From: Meandrina meandrites
Taxonomy: Eukaryota; Cnidaria; Anthozoa; Scleractinia; Meandrinidae
Reading direction: 5' to 3'
NCBI GenBank assembly: GCA_963693305.1
Contig: OY855914.1
Location: 23,658,972-23,722,971 of the forward strand
DNA: 64,000 nucleotides
Position numbers and translations under genes: made by a program. Positions 1 to 12,500 of the stretch are shown here, piece by piece. The notes under the pieces were generated by a model. It saw only the letters and a list, made by a program, of their open reading frames with translations. It ran no database searches and had not been told where the DNA came from. Every line of letters begins with the position of its first letter. Positions within the stretch are counted from its first letter, which is position 1.

Positions 1-78
1 TCTTCATCATCATCGTCGCTGTCATCCTCATCTTCATCATCATCCTCATCATCATCATCATCATCATCATTGCCATTG
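1..78. repeat. TCATCA-type trinucleotide microsatellite
   Basis: Imperfect runs of tca/tcatca fill the first 75 or so bases, in the SLC25A26 intron. No coding signal was seen. Confidence 0.85.
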
Positions 79-278
79 TCATAATCATCATCTTTATCAC
101 TATGGTACATTGAAATGATCAGTGAATCCTCAACTTGCACCAGTCTAACCAACCTTCAGACAACAGAGAACTGTAGGTTTTTGACAGATTTGTTGTGTCC
201 ATCTACACTATAAAGGAAATAATGTTTAATGTGTTGTATTTTCTTTCTTGTTGAATTGTATTTGTATGTATATTGCAG

Positions 279-3200
279 GGTGTGCTTGGTTTGTACAGGG
301 GCTACTGGAATGCACTTTTTAGAGAGGTAGATTACTCTTAACTATTAGAACATAGATCTCTGATTTTTATTCAACACCCTTAAAGATCTGTTTGACCTAT
401 CAATGCAAAATTATGGCAACTAAGTAATAAATTAATTGTATATTTTGTTTCAGATACCATTTGCGTTATTACAGTATCCTTTGTGGGAATTGTTTAAGGT
501 AACCTTCATAATGTCATCAAGACCCTTTCTTCATTCATTATATGTACAATGTGTGGTTCCAGAAAACATCCATATATATACCCTCCCTGTGGAGGATTGT
601 TGGAAATTCTGAGGTCAGGGGGGGCCTTGAAGACTAAAACTTTTAAAGAAAAGTATGAAGCTAAACTGGAATTTCCAGAGGAGATCAGAGGAGGGGCTCA
701 AAAGAAGAAACTCTCTGTGGGGGGAGTATGATATTTTCTGGAACGACACTGACATTAATTTTTTTGCATGAAATTTTTGTAATATCGTGTTGTCTTTAAC
801 CAAGTGTCAAGTCCAGATTGACTTCTTACTTACTGAGCATGAGGGCTGTACTAATATAATATTAAATTTTTTGGATTTTTTTTTTCTGTTGTACTTTAGA
901 GTATATGGTCATGGGAACAAGGTCACCCAGTGTGGGCGTGGCAATCGAGTATTTGTGGGGCAGTGTCAGGTATTTCACAAGTTCAATATAATTAAAAGTT
1001 ATTGCTTGAAAAATGATCACAAATTGAACACAACATTTCCTTGAACATCCATTTCATTGTTTTAACATCCTCCCTTTCAAATGTCTCGAAAAAGTAGGAA
1101 CTTAAGGTGGCTCGACTGGGTTTTTTAGGGGCAACACCGCTCAAGTTTGAGAACTAACCAGACTGTCATTAACAATGCCATCGAAAAACGATCACCACAG
1201 CTGAATTAGGTAAAGATGAAAATTTGTTATGACCAGTGTTATTTTGACATCGGAGTTGTCATAGCAACGTAATGACGTCATCACGTTTATCAATTTCGTT
1301 CGTATTGCTCGGCACCAGGAGATTTTTTCGGAAATCGCTCAAGGGAGCATGTACCTCCTATACCTGCCTCAATGTTGGCAAAGTTTGAACAAATTCTGTG
1401 AGAGCGTTATCGAAATTTTTGGGGATGAAGTTTCGAGGGTCATAAATACAGTAAAAAACATACTATTGAGATAATAGGGTAATACCTGAAGAACACGACG
1501 CGCTTTGGGAATGCAGTTTCATCTCATAGTAGTTTGATGCCATTTAAAATTGTGTATACAAAATTATGGGGATCGCCACAACCGATTGCGAAAAAAACGG
1601 ATTTGATGAGCGTGCATTCAGGTGCTCTTGTTGCCACTTTTGTAAATAATTTGGTCTACACCTACAAATGTGATAATTATTTGGAAACCGCTCGATGAAT
1701 TTTTTTAAAAACTTGTCAATCTCGAGGTTTGTCATCAGTTTATATGGCCTGCAAGTTTCAAGGTCATTGAAAACACGTAAGGCAATAAAATCGGGGCTCC
1801 AATGTACTACTTTTTTCTCCCAGATTTTGTGTTTACAAGTGAGTGTCCTCATTATTCACGGGCATTGTATTCAACTTTCATTTTCACGTGCACAACTCAG
1901 CAAAAAATTCATTTGCATTTTATCAGTGAGTTTAGACCTTTTTCCTGATCTGTTGTTCTACACAAAAATAGCTTTTCGTAGACCCTCGGCATTGCTGTAT
2001 TACAGTCTAATGGCGTAACAAATATTATTACAGTTTTCAAGTCATATAAGCATGTTTCCCGGACATTTTTAGAAAGCAATTGAGCGTTCTGTTTAATGCA
2101 AATGAATTTTTTGCTGAGTTGTGCACGTGGACATGAAAGTAAAAAACAATACACGTGAATAATGAGGACACTCACTTGTAAACACAAAATCTACGAGAGA
2201 AAAGTAGTACATTGGAGCCCCGATTTTATTGTCTTAAATGTTTTCAATGACCTTGAAACTTGCAGGCCATATAAACTGATGACAAACCTCGAGATTGACA
2301 AGTTTTTAAAAAAATTCATCGAGCGGTTTCCAAATAATTATCACATTTGTAGGTGTAGACCAAATTATTTACAAAAGTGGCAACAAGAGCACCTGAATGC
2401 ACGCTCATCAAATCCGTTTTTTTCGCAATCGGTCGTCGCCATCCCCATAATTTTGTATACACAACTTTAAATGCCATCAAACTACTATGAGATGAAACTG
2501 CATCCCCAAAGCACGTGGTTTTCTTCAGATATTACCCTATTATCTCAATAGTATATTTTTTGCTGTATTTATAACCCTCGAAACTTCATCCCCAAAAATT
2601 TCGATAACGCTCTCACAGAATTTGTTCAAACTTTGCCAACATTGAGGCAGGTATAGGAGGTACATGCTCCCTTGAGCGATTTCCGAAAAAATCTCCTGGT
2701 GCCGAGCAATACGAACGAAATTGATAAACGTGATGACGTCATTACGTTGCTATGACAACTCCGATGTCAAAATAACACTGGTCATAACAAATTTTCATCT
2801 TTACCTAATTCAGCTGTGGTGATCGTTTTTCGATGGCATTGTTAATGACAGTCTGGTTAGTTCTCAAACTTGAGCGGTGTTGCCCCTAAAAAACCCAGTC
2901 GAGCCACCTTAATTTGATGTTCAGGAAAAATCTTTGTCAAAAACAGCAACAAGAAAGTTTCCAAATAAACACTCCTGGATATGACAACAGAGGACAACTG
3001 CAACTCCACAAACGAACAGCCACAAGCAATCACATACATGAAAATGAAACTGATTAAGAATGTTTACTAAAGGCGTTGACTTGCGATGCGTTCACTTCGC
3101 TCGATATCAAATTTGCACGCAAGTCAACGCAATTTTTTTCACTGTTACAGCGCGCACAGCCTGGTAGCATTTAATTGGCTTTTTTGACAGTTTGCGTGCA

Positions 3201-5304
3201 GTTTGGCCACCCAACGCACGCCTCTTGCAACTACTTGCGTCCACTACCGTTTGAGCAGGGCTTAAACGACAGCGCACTATTTGCGTGTCACAAGCTGCAT
3301 CACACATCATGTGTCATGCTACTGTCGCGTCACTCATTACTCATGTGTAACAGGAAATTCTCGTAGACTTAATAATTTCCTGTTATTATGTTTCTCAGGT
3401 GGATTTGCAGCTGCTGTCACAACTCCCTTAGACGTTGCTAAAACAAGGGTCATGCTTGCGCCGGTAATGGGCCTTTTTAAGCCATGAACGGCAACGGGAA
3501 AACGAACGTTCTTTTTTTTTCCTGGCGCGTGTCATCGACTTTTTATTGTCTTGTACTAAAACCCGAAACAATGAAACGAAACGAAACAAAACGTGCGTGC
3601 GGTTAGCTTTTACTAAGGTTTGCTTTAAAGCTTTCACTCCGTTTTGCTTGCAGTTAGCTTTTATTTGTTGTTTAGGGCAGTACTCTATATATTTGTGTCG
3701 TTTCGTTTCGGTGGTTTTGCCACTTCATTGTTTCGGATTTTAGTACAAGCCGGTTTTTTTGCCTGTAGCGTCAAGTTTTGACTAGAAAGGATTAAAGAGA
3801 AACAAAGCAATTGCATTCGCCTTCTGTTTGCTGTACTGGCTCAAAAACGTCTTTTTAATGATAGTTTTCGCCAAGGACCATACGTTTCACTACAATGCAC
3901 AAGGCTACAGCTACATAGCTATCCTGTAAGCATTCTTTACTTATTACTAAATCGTCTCCTACATCTGCTGCCTACACTTAATCATCGAAAGAAACAAACA
4001 AACTATGACTGAATTTGGGGGCTATGGTTGAACGTTGGGGAGAGGAGTAGTGGCCTAATTTTTAATGCGCTGGACTCCGGATTGGGCGGTCCGGGTTCGG
4101 GCCCTGACCGGGGCACTGTGTTGTGTTCTTGGGCAAGACACTTTACTCTCATAGTGCCTCTCTCCACCCAGGTGTATAAATGGGTCCTGGCGAATTCTTT
4201 ACTGGGGTTAACCCTGCGATGGACTAGCATCCCATCCAGGGGGGAGAAGAAATACTCCTAGTCGCTTCATGCTACGGAAACCGGAATAAGCTCCGGCCTG
4301 ATGGACCACTAGGCTTGTATGGAGACAACCTATGGCTGAACGTACATTTTGAGAGATTAACACTTTGAGCTTTTATATTCTAAACTTACAAGAAAATGTT
4401 TTGTCTTTTTTTTCCCAACAGAGAGGTTCTCGGTACACTCAAGCAAGTGTAACACAAGTGATTTTGATAATTAAATCTCAAGAGGGCATATCAGGGTAAG
4501 GAGCAACGTAAATAAATAAAAGGAACAGAAATTGTACCATTCTCTAGAGTCTTCACATAATTCTGGATTTCATGGAAGGAAAAAGGCCCCCAAAGTATAA
4601 GTCATATTAGGCCCTTCATCATTTAATGCATTTTCTTTGATGCGTTTTCGTCTATCGACTGTCTACACATTTTCGTCCCCATAGCGCTTTTTGCTTCTCT
4701 TAGCCGGCGGGGCTTTGGCACGAGAAACAAAGGGCTCTGGAGACAAAGGATTTCCAGTCCTAGATTCTGGGACTTCCGGTATTCGTGTATGCAGTCGTGA
4801 TGTTTCTATATACTGTGTGGGGGAATCATGGCGTTCTTTACTTTCGCTCAAGATTTCTTTGTTTGAAAAAGCCAATAAAAAAAAATTCGAATTAATTCAA
4901 AAATCCCATGTCCCCAGAGCCCTTCGTTTCTCGTTCCCAGGACCCACTGGCTAAAAGAAGCGAAAAGGGCTATGTGGACGAGAATGCTGTTTGCACAGAA
5001 ACGACGTCTCCACTCCAAACAGCGTATGCAAATGTGATTTTTTTTGTGTGAAAACGTTGAGCGTTTTCAGCCGTTCACTGTGGACAATAGGCGGAAACGC
5101 CAAGAGCAAGGAGCGGGCTTTTGCATGTAGAGTAAACAAAGTTACTTTAACCCATTGATTGATTGATTGATTGACGTTTTCCGTCTTTTCAGTTTGTTTT
5201 CAGGAGTAACAATGAGAACAGTGTGGATCTCTCTTGGAGGAGCGGTGTTTTTTGGTTTTTATGAAAAAGCTAAAAATGTCCTACAAGATAAACTAGAGCG
5301 CTAA
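279..5304 (+). CDS. SLC25A26: SLC25A26, mitochondrial S-adenosylmethionine carrier (3' six exons)
   Basis: This is the 3' part of the inner-membrane carrier that exchanges cytosolic S-adenosylmethionine for mitochondrial S-adenosylhomocysteine. Six exons have AG/GT borders and compatible phases: 279-326, 454-498, 900-969, 3399-3463, 4422-4495 and 5193-5304 (TAA at 5302). The translation carries family hallmarks in order: [42 protein letters not shown], then [17 protein letters not shown], which contains the PxD-x-x-K signature of the third carrier repeat, and finally [19 protein letters not shown]. The order and wording match remembered vertebrate SLC25A26. Earlier exons lie left of the window. 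The 2.4-kb intron 970-3398 holds a foldback element. The gene is convergent with FSIP1, whose stop is 0.95 kb downstream. AATAAA near 5771 is a possible poly(A) signal. Confidence 0.93.
550..749. mobile_element. MITE of the TGTGGTTCCAGAAAA family
   Basis: About 200 bp in the SLC25A26 intron with inverted ends: gtgtggttccagaaaacatc on the left and the complement of gatattttctggaacgacac on the right. It shares termini with copies near 48412 and 52414. The interior is G-rich and has no credible ORF. Confidence 0.75.
1106..2908. mobile_element. Foldback element, 1.8 kb, flanked by TTAA
   Basis: Two near-identical arms of about 810 bp (1106 to about 1920, and about 2098 to 2908) face each other across a spacer of about 177 bp. 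The ends read GGTGGCTCGACTGGG and its complement. Both sides carry TTAA (1102-1105 and 2909-2912), consistent with a TTAA target duplication as made by piggyBac-type transposases. No transposase is seen. A 102-codon ORF starting [10 protein letters not shown] occurs on both arms as a consequence of the palindrome and is not annotated as a gene. Confidence 0.85.
3073..3398. other. SLC25A26 intron segment, non-coding
   Basis: A short inverted repeat (gcgttgacttgcg with cgcaagtcaacgc, 3073-3132) opens this stretch. The rest of the intron up to the 3399 acceptor shows only small chance ORFs. Confidence 0.5.
3550..3749. mobile_element. MITE with CTTGTACTAAAA termini
   Basis: A 200-bp element in the SLC25A26 intron. 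The left end cttgtactaaaacccgaaac pairs with the right end gtttcggattttagtacaag. It has no ORF of note and sits just right of the exon ending at 3463. Confidence 0.8.
4022..4343 (+). mobile_element. tRNA-derived SINE
   Basis: A tRNA-like head has an A-box region (tggcctaatttttaatgcgc, from 4051) and a B-box-like ggttcgggccc at 4093-4103. A body follows, with cttgggcaagacactttac and a cccatccagg block. It is flanked by near-identical tatggttgaacgt and tatggctgaacgt, probably the target-site duplication. The homologous copy in the outer duplication is at 53261-53580. Confidence 0.75.
4665..4990. mobile_element. Copy-A-specific insertion, possible MITE
   Basis: About 330 bp present here but absent from the paired position near 53900. 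It has loosely inverted ends containing cacgagaaacaaagggctct and agcccttcgtttctcgt. The 87-codon ORF inside it is not recognised and is probably chance. Confidence 0.5.
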
Positions 5305-6250
5305 TGGGCTAGTTAATTGACAAGTGGCATTTGTTATCTTATTTAACTAAATTCTTCTCAGTAGAAATATTAAAAGTCCAATCTTTTGAGTGTAATGTTT
5401 TTATAGTCAACAGAGAAGAGAATTTAAGAGTTATGACCAATTGCAGATGGACTCAAGTTTCGAATTATTTAAGTGTCGACTTTTGATTTCGGTCTCTACG
5501 CAAAATTGCGACCATTTGTGATTCTTTTTTCCGAGGCTTAACGTCTGATCTTGATCCTCAAAAGGTACTTAGTAAAACTCTGATATTTTAGGAGAAAGGA
5601 GAGTCGCATATAGGAGCGTATTGGGTAATGATGACGCGTCGGGCATTTAGGGATTCTGACGTGACCAAATTTCACATTTCATTTGCGATCGTGTCATTTT
5701 ATACGGGCCGCAGGCCGGGAACTATACACGTCAAAGAACAAGAAATCATGTGCTTTAAATGAGCGCTGAGAATAAAAAAAATACTTTTTTGTATTAAACA
5801 CAACCTTTTGTTTGTTTCTTTATTTTACAACCAGGAAGTTGCGATGTATATACAAAGCCGCAACCGAAGCAAATATAAATTAATAACGTTTTTCACTCGA
5901 TAATGATTTAATCACACGATTTTAATGTCGTGACTGGGGCAGGAACCTATGACTGGGTCTTAACACGAAATAAGGAAGTAAGGCTATTCACCAGTATCGC
6001 AACGAAAAGTCTTGTTTACACTGAAAACCATCTGATGGATACAATGTTAAATAAACAGCTTTTGCAGTATTCACAGTGGAGCGGATCCCGGATCCCGAGG
6101 TGTTGAAAAGGGGGGGGGGGGGGGGGGGGGGGGGGGGTCAAAATGATGAAGTTGCGCCCAATATTGTTCGAAGAAAAGGGGGGGGGGAGGCTTTATTGCA
6201 CCAATGAGGGGGGAGGGGGAAGTAGATTCCTCTCGATCCATCGCTGTACA
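5305..6250. other. Intergenic region between convergent SLC25A26 and FSIP1
   Basis: No gene is seen. It should contain both 3' UTRs. It includes a candidate AATAAA near 5771 for SLC25A26 and, on the minus strand, TTTATT near 5819 that could serve FSIP1. A 28-base G run at 6110-6137 interrupts it. Confidence 0.5.
6110..6137. repeat. Poly-G tract
   Basis: A run of 28 G. The paired position in copy B (55149-55172) has 24 G, so the tract predates the outer duplication and varies in length. Confidence 0.9.
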
Positions 6251-9200
6251 CTACGTTCTACTCTTTGGCCGTTTCCCAAGTTCTTTGTCACGATCTGAAT
6301 CCTTCAAACAGCTACGTGAACTCAATTCTCCCCTAGAGCGGCTGCCGTCCTGTCTGCTTCGATTGGAAATAGCACCACTTGAACTCTGTTGACTCTTAGA
6401 TCTGCTATCATTCTCATTATCTGGAGTAGTGACAGCACTTCGGTGTGAGTTTTGTCTGCTGTCAGATCTTGTGTCATCATTGCCGTCAAGTATCGCTAGC
6501 GTAGGAGGTTCCTCCTCGTGAATCATGCCATCGCCAGCTCTGGCGGAAGAGAGGGCTGACATTACACTTTCTGACACTGTGGTACTTCGTGATGTGGTTC
6601 TTGAGCTTATGTCGATCAGCCTCGCTAATATATCCTCAGACACGCCAGCCTAACGGAAGCAAACAAACACCGCTGTTTAGCGGAGCTCTGTCACGGGGAT
6701 TTGGCCGATTTTTGGACTAAACTGTTCTGAAATTAGTGCTAGGCAGCTTAACCCACAAAAAACATTTTTGGGCATCTAAAGGAAAATATAACCTTAATTT
6801 GTGGATAAAAATCAAACTATGGCTATAAATATCGATTTTTTCGAAGACGTGCGGAAACAACTCGAGAAGTTTAGCTTCAATTTTTTAAGTTGCAATCCAT
6901 TTCCATCCTAGCCAACTGCAGCTAAAGACGCTTGTTAACAGTTTTGGTGCTCTAATATAGCAATTGTTAATAAAAATGGACAATTATTTTTTGGTTTCCT
7001 TCGACACTGAAATATATAATTTGGGACTTTGTTATGAGTGAGAGACATTTACGGCTCACAAGGGCGCTCAAAAGACAGGAAAATGATGATGTAATATCGC
7101 TTTGATGGTAGTCTATTCAAAAACCTTCTAATTTGTTCAAGCAAGAGCGAACCACTCTTGGCCGAACTTAGTCTAGAGCGCGCATTCAAAATACGAACCG
7201 CGCGGAGATTTGAACGAGCGCGAACAGGGTAACGCCTGTGAACAGAAACGGTTATGATAAATTTATAAAATTCTTAACAAGAGTGAAAACCTTTAACTTA
7301 GTGAAAATGTTTTGGTGTTGGCGCAGTGGCGAAAGAGCCTGCGAGCACAGACGGATTTGGCACGCGGTGGCAAAATACGCGACTATGGAGGCTGCGCAGT
7401 TTCGCGGCTACTACTGGAGTCCAGGCTTCTGCTCACCTCAGATTCATCACCAGTCCTCCTGTAGAGAGTTTGAAGCTCGTCCTCGATAGCTAACAATCTA
7501 TTCTTCATTTCTCTCATTTCTTTCTCCTCTCGGAGAATTCTCTCTCCCAGTCCTACAAATGAATAACTTTGTTGAAAATGTGCAACAACATTCAGAGCCT
7601 GCAACGTTTATTTACGGACTAAAAACAATGATCACCAGGAAAGAAACTTCTTGAAACATTTTTGGGGGCGAAATGTCTTGATGTCTAAGCAGCACTTGGA
7701 AACATCAGCCTCGAGTTTTCAAGGTTGTTCATATTGTAATCCATTTCCATCCTCGCTATCGTTAGTCATCCTCAGTTCATAATGAGTTCCCGCTGTTTAT
7801 TGACTACTACTCAATACTTTTAAATCAAACTTTCGTTGCTGTATTTTTTGTTACAGGTAAGTGACACTTACCAATGGCGTCGACATTTTTCACACTTGAC
7901 CCATCCTAAATAAAGAAATAAGATTTTTAGTCAAAATCCTTTTTTATAATCAATCAAGGAATCGTGAACTATAAATTGTCAAACATGATTTAGTAAAAAA
8001 TCACAAAAGGGACTGAAGATTGTGCAGAGGCTCGGGGACAGCTTAGTGATGCCTAGGTATTCTTTCTTCAATGGTGTTATGGAACGTGCAACGTGGGCGG
8101 TATGGCCGCGAATTTCACTTATTCTTCAGGGGTGTAGTCAGCTTTCTGAAGAGTTGTAGGCCTGGGCAACCAGGTCGTAAAGGCCGCTTCTAGAATTTGG
8201 AAGGGGGGGGGGGGGGGGGGGTGATTGGGAATAGCGAAGTGCGCGAGTGACGTCATGAGACAAGGCTCAGACAAAAAAACCGGAATAGCGATCGATTTTC
8301 CAAAAAAACTTTCTAAAACAGCCGGTGTTCCTAAAAAACTTTTTTCCAACGAAAACTTCGCTTAGATTCTCTCCATTTCTCTCAGAACAGGCTGTTGTCT
8401 GAACCTCATTTGCATTTTTGTTTTTAAACCTCGCGCGCTTCGCTATTTGGAAGTATGCTCCCGATAGAGAACCTCGAAATGCATTTCGACAGCACCTGAA
8501 TTTTGACATTTCAGAATAAAGCTTTACAAGAAGAAAACAGCCGACTATTTACCTGTGAGGAGTTGTCAAGTTCTTTGTTGTGAGGTGTCCAAGATTGTTG
8601 ACTTGCCAGTAAGTCGATCTCTTCCTGTGGTACAAGTTCCTGGAGTTTGCTGAAAAAACGAAAGCAACACAAGATTAACATCTTGTTTGATTGTGTGTTT
8701 GTTTGCTTTCTTGTTTTATTGCATGTCTGTTTTGGTTTAACAATGTTTTACTTCACAATCTACAAACCAGCGGTACCAAGTCCTGAGAAAAAGGGGAAAA
8801 ATAGCCTCTCTCTTCGCAGTTCTGTTGGCTTAGTATACCATTAAAGTATATGGGGACCTTGCTAGTTTTAGTGCTTCTGGTACGATTAGAGTTAGCGGAT
8901 TAAGTAAGCGTGTTGGTAACATGTGTATTGAATGGAAAAACTAAAGAAATAGAGGCCGAATTTGAAGAGGTTCAAATTTTATGACTTACTGAAAACTGTT
9001 CCCATTTAATCGCACCTGTCTATATCGGCGATTGAAGCAAGTGACTCGCTGTCCAGTGTGAAGCCTTCGCCAGCTGGTAATGACAGTCCTTCTGAATAAG
9101 CATTCTGTTACGAAAAAAAAAATATTTACTTGACAAACATTTTTACTACATCTTTTATCTACAGATGTATGCTTGTTGTACAAAAAAGAGAATTTTTAGC

Positions 9201-9485
9201 ATACGACAAAGGCCAGTTTGCTATTGGCACTGTTTACTGAACACGTTTACAACATATATTTGTACAAATACAAAACTATCCACTTTCTTATTTATCCTCG
9301 ATATTCTAATATATTTTTCTTTTTTTTTGTCTTTTTTTCATTTTGCTCACTGTAATGTTCTGTGTTGTTGTGTGCTTTACCAACCTTAATTTGTATTACA
9401 TAATTGTAACACTGGCTGCCTGCCCTTTTAGAGTCTACAGTTATTTCAGGCAGCCAGACCCTTAATTATTTATTTACTTACTTAC

Positions 9486-9536
<51 letters not shown>

Positions 9537-12500
9537 TATTCTCTTTTGTAAAATTTTTTAGGGTAAATAAAGTTGTTGTTGTTGTTGTTAAGTGACAAAC
9601 GAAAAAAACGGATTTTTTTTGCCGTTTGCGCGTAAAAAAACGTGATGCTGAGTGCATTAGAGGCAATTTTAATGATAGCCGTTGATCTACAGGGCGGAAG
9701 GGTAGGGGGCGGGGGGGCGATGGGTGCGTCCGCACCCCCTCACGCCCGGCAAAGGTCCGCTTAATCTGAGAGGGAGGGTTAAAATGACTCTCAGTATGCA
9801 GGAAAAGTGGACTTAAACAACTTCATTTTTCAAAGTTTTCCAGGGAAATATACCCCCGGATCCCCTTTAGACACTCACGCTTCCGACGCTCGCACCCACC
9901 GAAGCAAAATCCTGTCTACGGCACTGATATATACTGGTGTGGGGAAAAATATGTAACGATTACGATTATATTTTCACATACAAACCTCAACCATCAGAAG
10001 ATCTGTTTCATCCGACAGAAGTTCTTCTAAACGTTTTTTCTCCGCTTCCGTCATGGGAATCACATTCCCCGCGTCAGCAGCCAGCTACAACCAAATAACC
10101 AATAAAACGCTTTTAGAAAAAATAGAAAAACATTTTAAGATATGAATACTACGCTGCTAGAGAAGACTGTCGGATATTAGGCGGTGATGATGCAACATAA
10201 TAAACATTTTCGCGGTAAAATCCGCCTTTTGAAAATGAGACAAACGTGTCGCAAGCTACAAAGTTTGTATGGGAATTTCAGGAATTTCGATATCATATAA
10301 CTTTCAGAAATATGAATGTGTGCGCTATTTAATGAATCAAACACTTACGATATTAGGTAAATGATTTTACAGACGAAATTTGGGGAATGTTACGTGGCTG
10401 GGAGACCCGTTATATTATCGCGTTTTTTAATTTTCTATACATTTGCCTGCGGAAACTGTGCCGTTGTCTGCGGGAAAATTTGTAGACATAAAAGGTTAAA
10501 AATTACCTCGATGTTTCGCTTCACAAAGTTTTGTTCTTTTCCTTTCGTTCTAGACTGCTTGCTTCCCCTTCTCTTACGCGTTTTTTTGGAGCTCTTGCTT
10601 TCCACGTCGTCAATATCTTGCTCTGCCCATGAATCACAGCTCGAGCTGACGCCTGGAACGGAAGTACATCCACACATGTAAAACAGTCTGCTTTATGGCT
10701 GAGCCAAGTTAACAGTAAGATTTGCGGAGTTTGGTGATTGTTAATAAGTCAGTTAGAGACGTTAAACGAATCACGGCAACAACGGCAACGATAAGGTAAC
10801 GAAGCAAAACGTTTAATGAGAAGAACAGTGGCTCAACACGTGCACATTTTAGTTGGGTACATTTCTCTGTCGTCCTCTGCAAAACAACGTGAAATCGCCA
10901 AAATTCTACATATTTTGTAAAGCGTGAACCAGGCCTCAGTAGTTCAAAGGGTGGATAACACTATCCACCAGATAAATCACTATCTAGTGAATAACTTGGT
11001 TTGTTTTGTCAAAACTCATCCACTGGATAGCGATTTATCCAGTGCATAGTGTATCTGCCCTTTGAACAACTGTTGCCAGAACGGCAACTTTAATTTGCCA
11101 TGTTTCTACTTGGAATTAAACGCTGCCTTCAAATATTCGGCCAAGGATAGTTCTGACACAGCTAGACACGCTGAGTACATCTGGTCTATCTTCAGCTTCT
11201 TTTTCTGTTTTTCTTTGTTCAAATAGTGGATAACACTATCCACTAAATAAATCACAATGTTTCTACTTGGAATTAAACGCTGCCTTCATATACTCGGCTA
11301 ACGACAGTTCTGACGCAGTTAGACGCGCTGAGTGCATCGGACCAATCGCGGGATTATTGAGAAAAATATATAGTCATGTTATAATCGACATTGTCCTCGG
11401 CGTCGTCGTTGTCTCTCTCCCACCTGTACCTTATCACATGGTAAGTCTATATAGAAACCCATGAGATAACATATAGGAGAGGTGTTGTTATTGGCAGAGG
11501 ACCTTCTGCATCTGGGACTTGACGGACCTACTTTTTGTCAGAGAGGGGAGAGTAAGGGTGTTTTTCATCTGAATTTTACTGACTGAAATTGAAAACTGGT
11601 CATCGATGCAAAAAGCCTTCATTGCCGGCTAAAATATGGCCAGCAAAACGAATTGACAAGTGAACGTTGCAGCGCGCAGACAAATGTCCGCTTCTTGTTC
11701 CATGGCTGCACGAATCCATGTTCGTTCACAGGCTATCAACTTTAGGATTAATGGGGTCGCCCGGTGCACCGGCATACCTCTGTCCGATGGAGAGCCAACG
11801 TTCTCTTGACGTTCATTAGGGATGGGCTGTGTGGCAAACAGCGGTGTCACGGGTACAGACTCAACTTCGTCTGCAAACAGATAAAATAGAAAAAAGCGCT
11901 TCTGTTAGTTTAGATTAATCAAATGACAACTAGCATTTTATACATAGATCACTGTTCCATCTAGAAATTAAAGCATTCCTCTTGAGCCAGCTTCAAGATT
12001 TTTCGAAGTTTCTAAAGAAGAAGTCTCATGAGTTTTTCTCTGAGAGCAAAACTACTTTTGTACAGAATTGACTTGTGCCGCATTGAACTTATTGCAGGTT
12101 CCATGATAAGCTGATACCAGCTAGAAGCCTTTGCAACAAGCACTGTTAAAAACTGACTACAAACAATACATCCAAGCATTATAGGTGCAGAATATGAAGA
12201 GTGCACACATTATAAACGCTGTAATTAGTTATAGGCAAGCAATGCGTGCAAAAGGAATAACGTGTGCGCATGCGCCTGAAACCTTTTGCAAGCCTTGTGG
12301 ACCCATGGTGTTATATAATATTTTTTTGAAGGTTCTGTAAGCTTCACTTGCCCTCTTTCTTCCCCTTGCTCTCTTGATTACTTTGATGGGTTTTATGGCT
12401 TCCGATTGCTTTGAACTACCAATCAGATGCCTTGAAAACTATGGAAGGCGAGGTATCAACCGTTGCATGATTCGTCATCAAACGTCAGAGTTTGAAAGGG

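Noticed and set aside
4051..4110. Possible tRNA gene with A and B boxes
   Set aside because: The head is followed by a SINE body and flanked by short direct repeats; a tRNA-derived SINE explains it better. The same applies to 53283-53350 and 25500-25560.
6204..6392. Plus-strand ORF near the FSIP1 stop, conserved at 55237-55425
   Set aside because: It is antisense to the Ser/Arg-rich last exon of FSIP1. Its conservation follows from the exon and the duplication.
7238..7489. Plus-strand ORF with a near-copy at 56272-56529
   Set aside because: It overlaps a real FSIP1 exon on the other strand and part of an intron; both copies come from the outer duplication.
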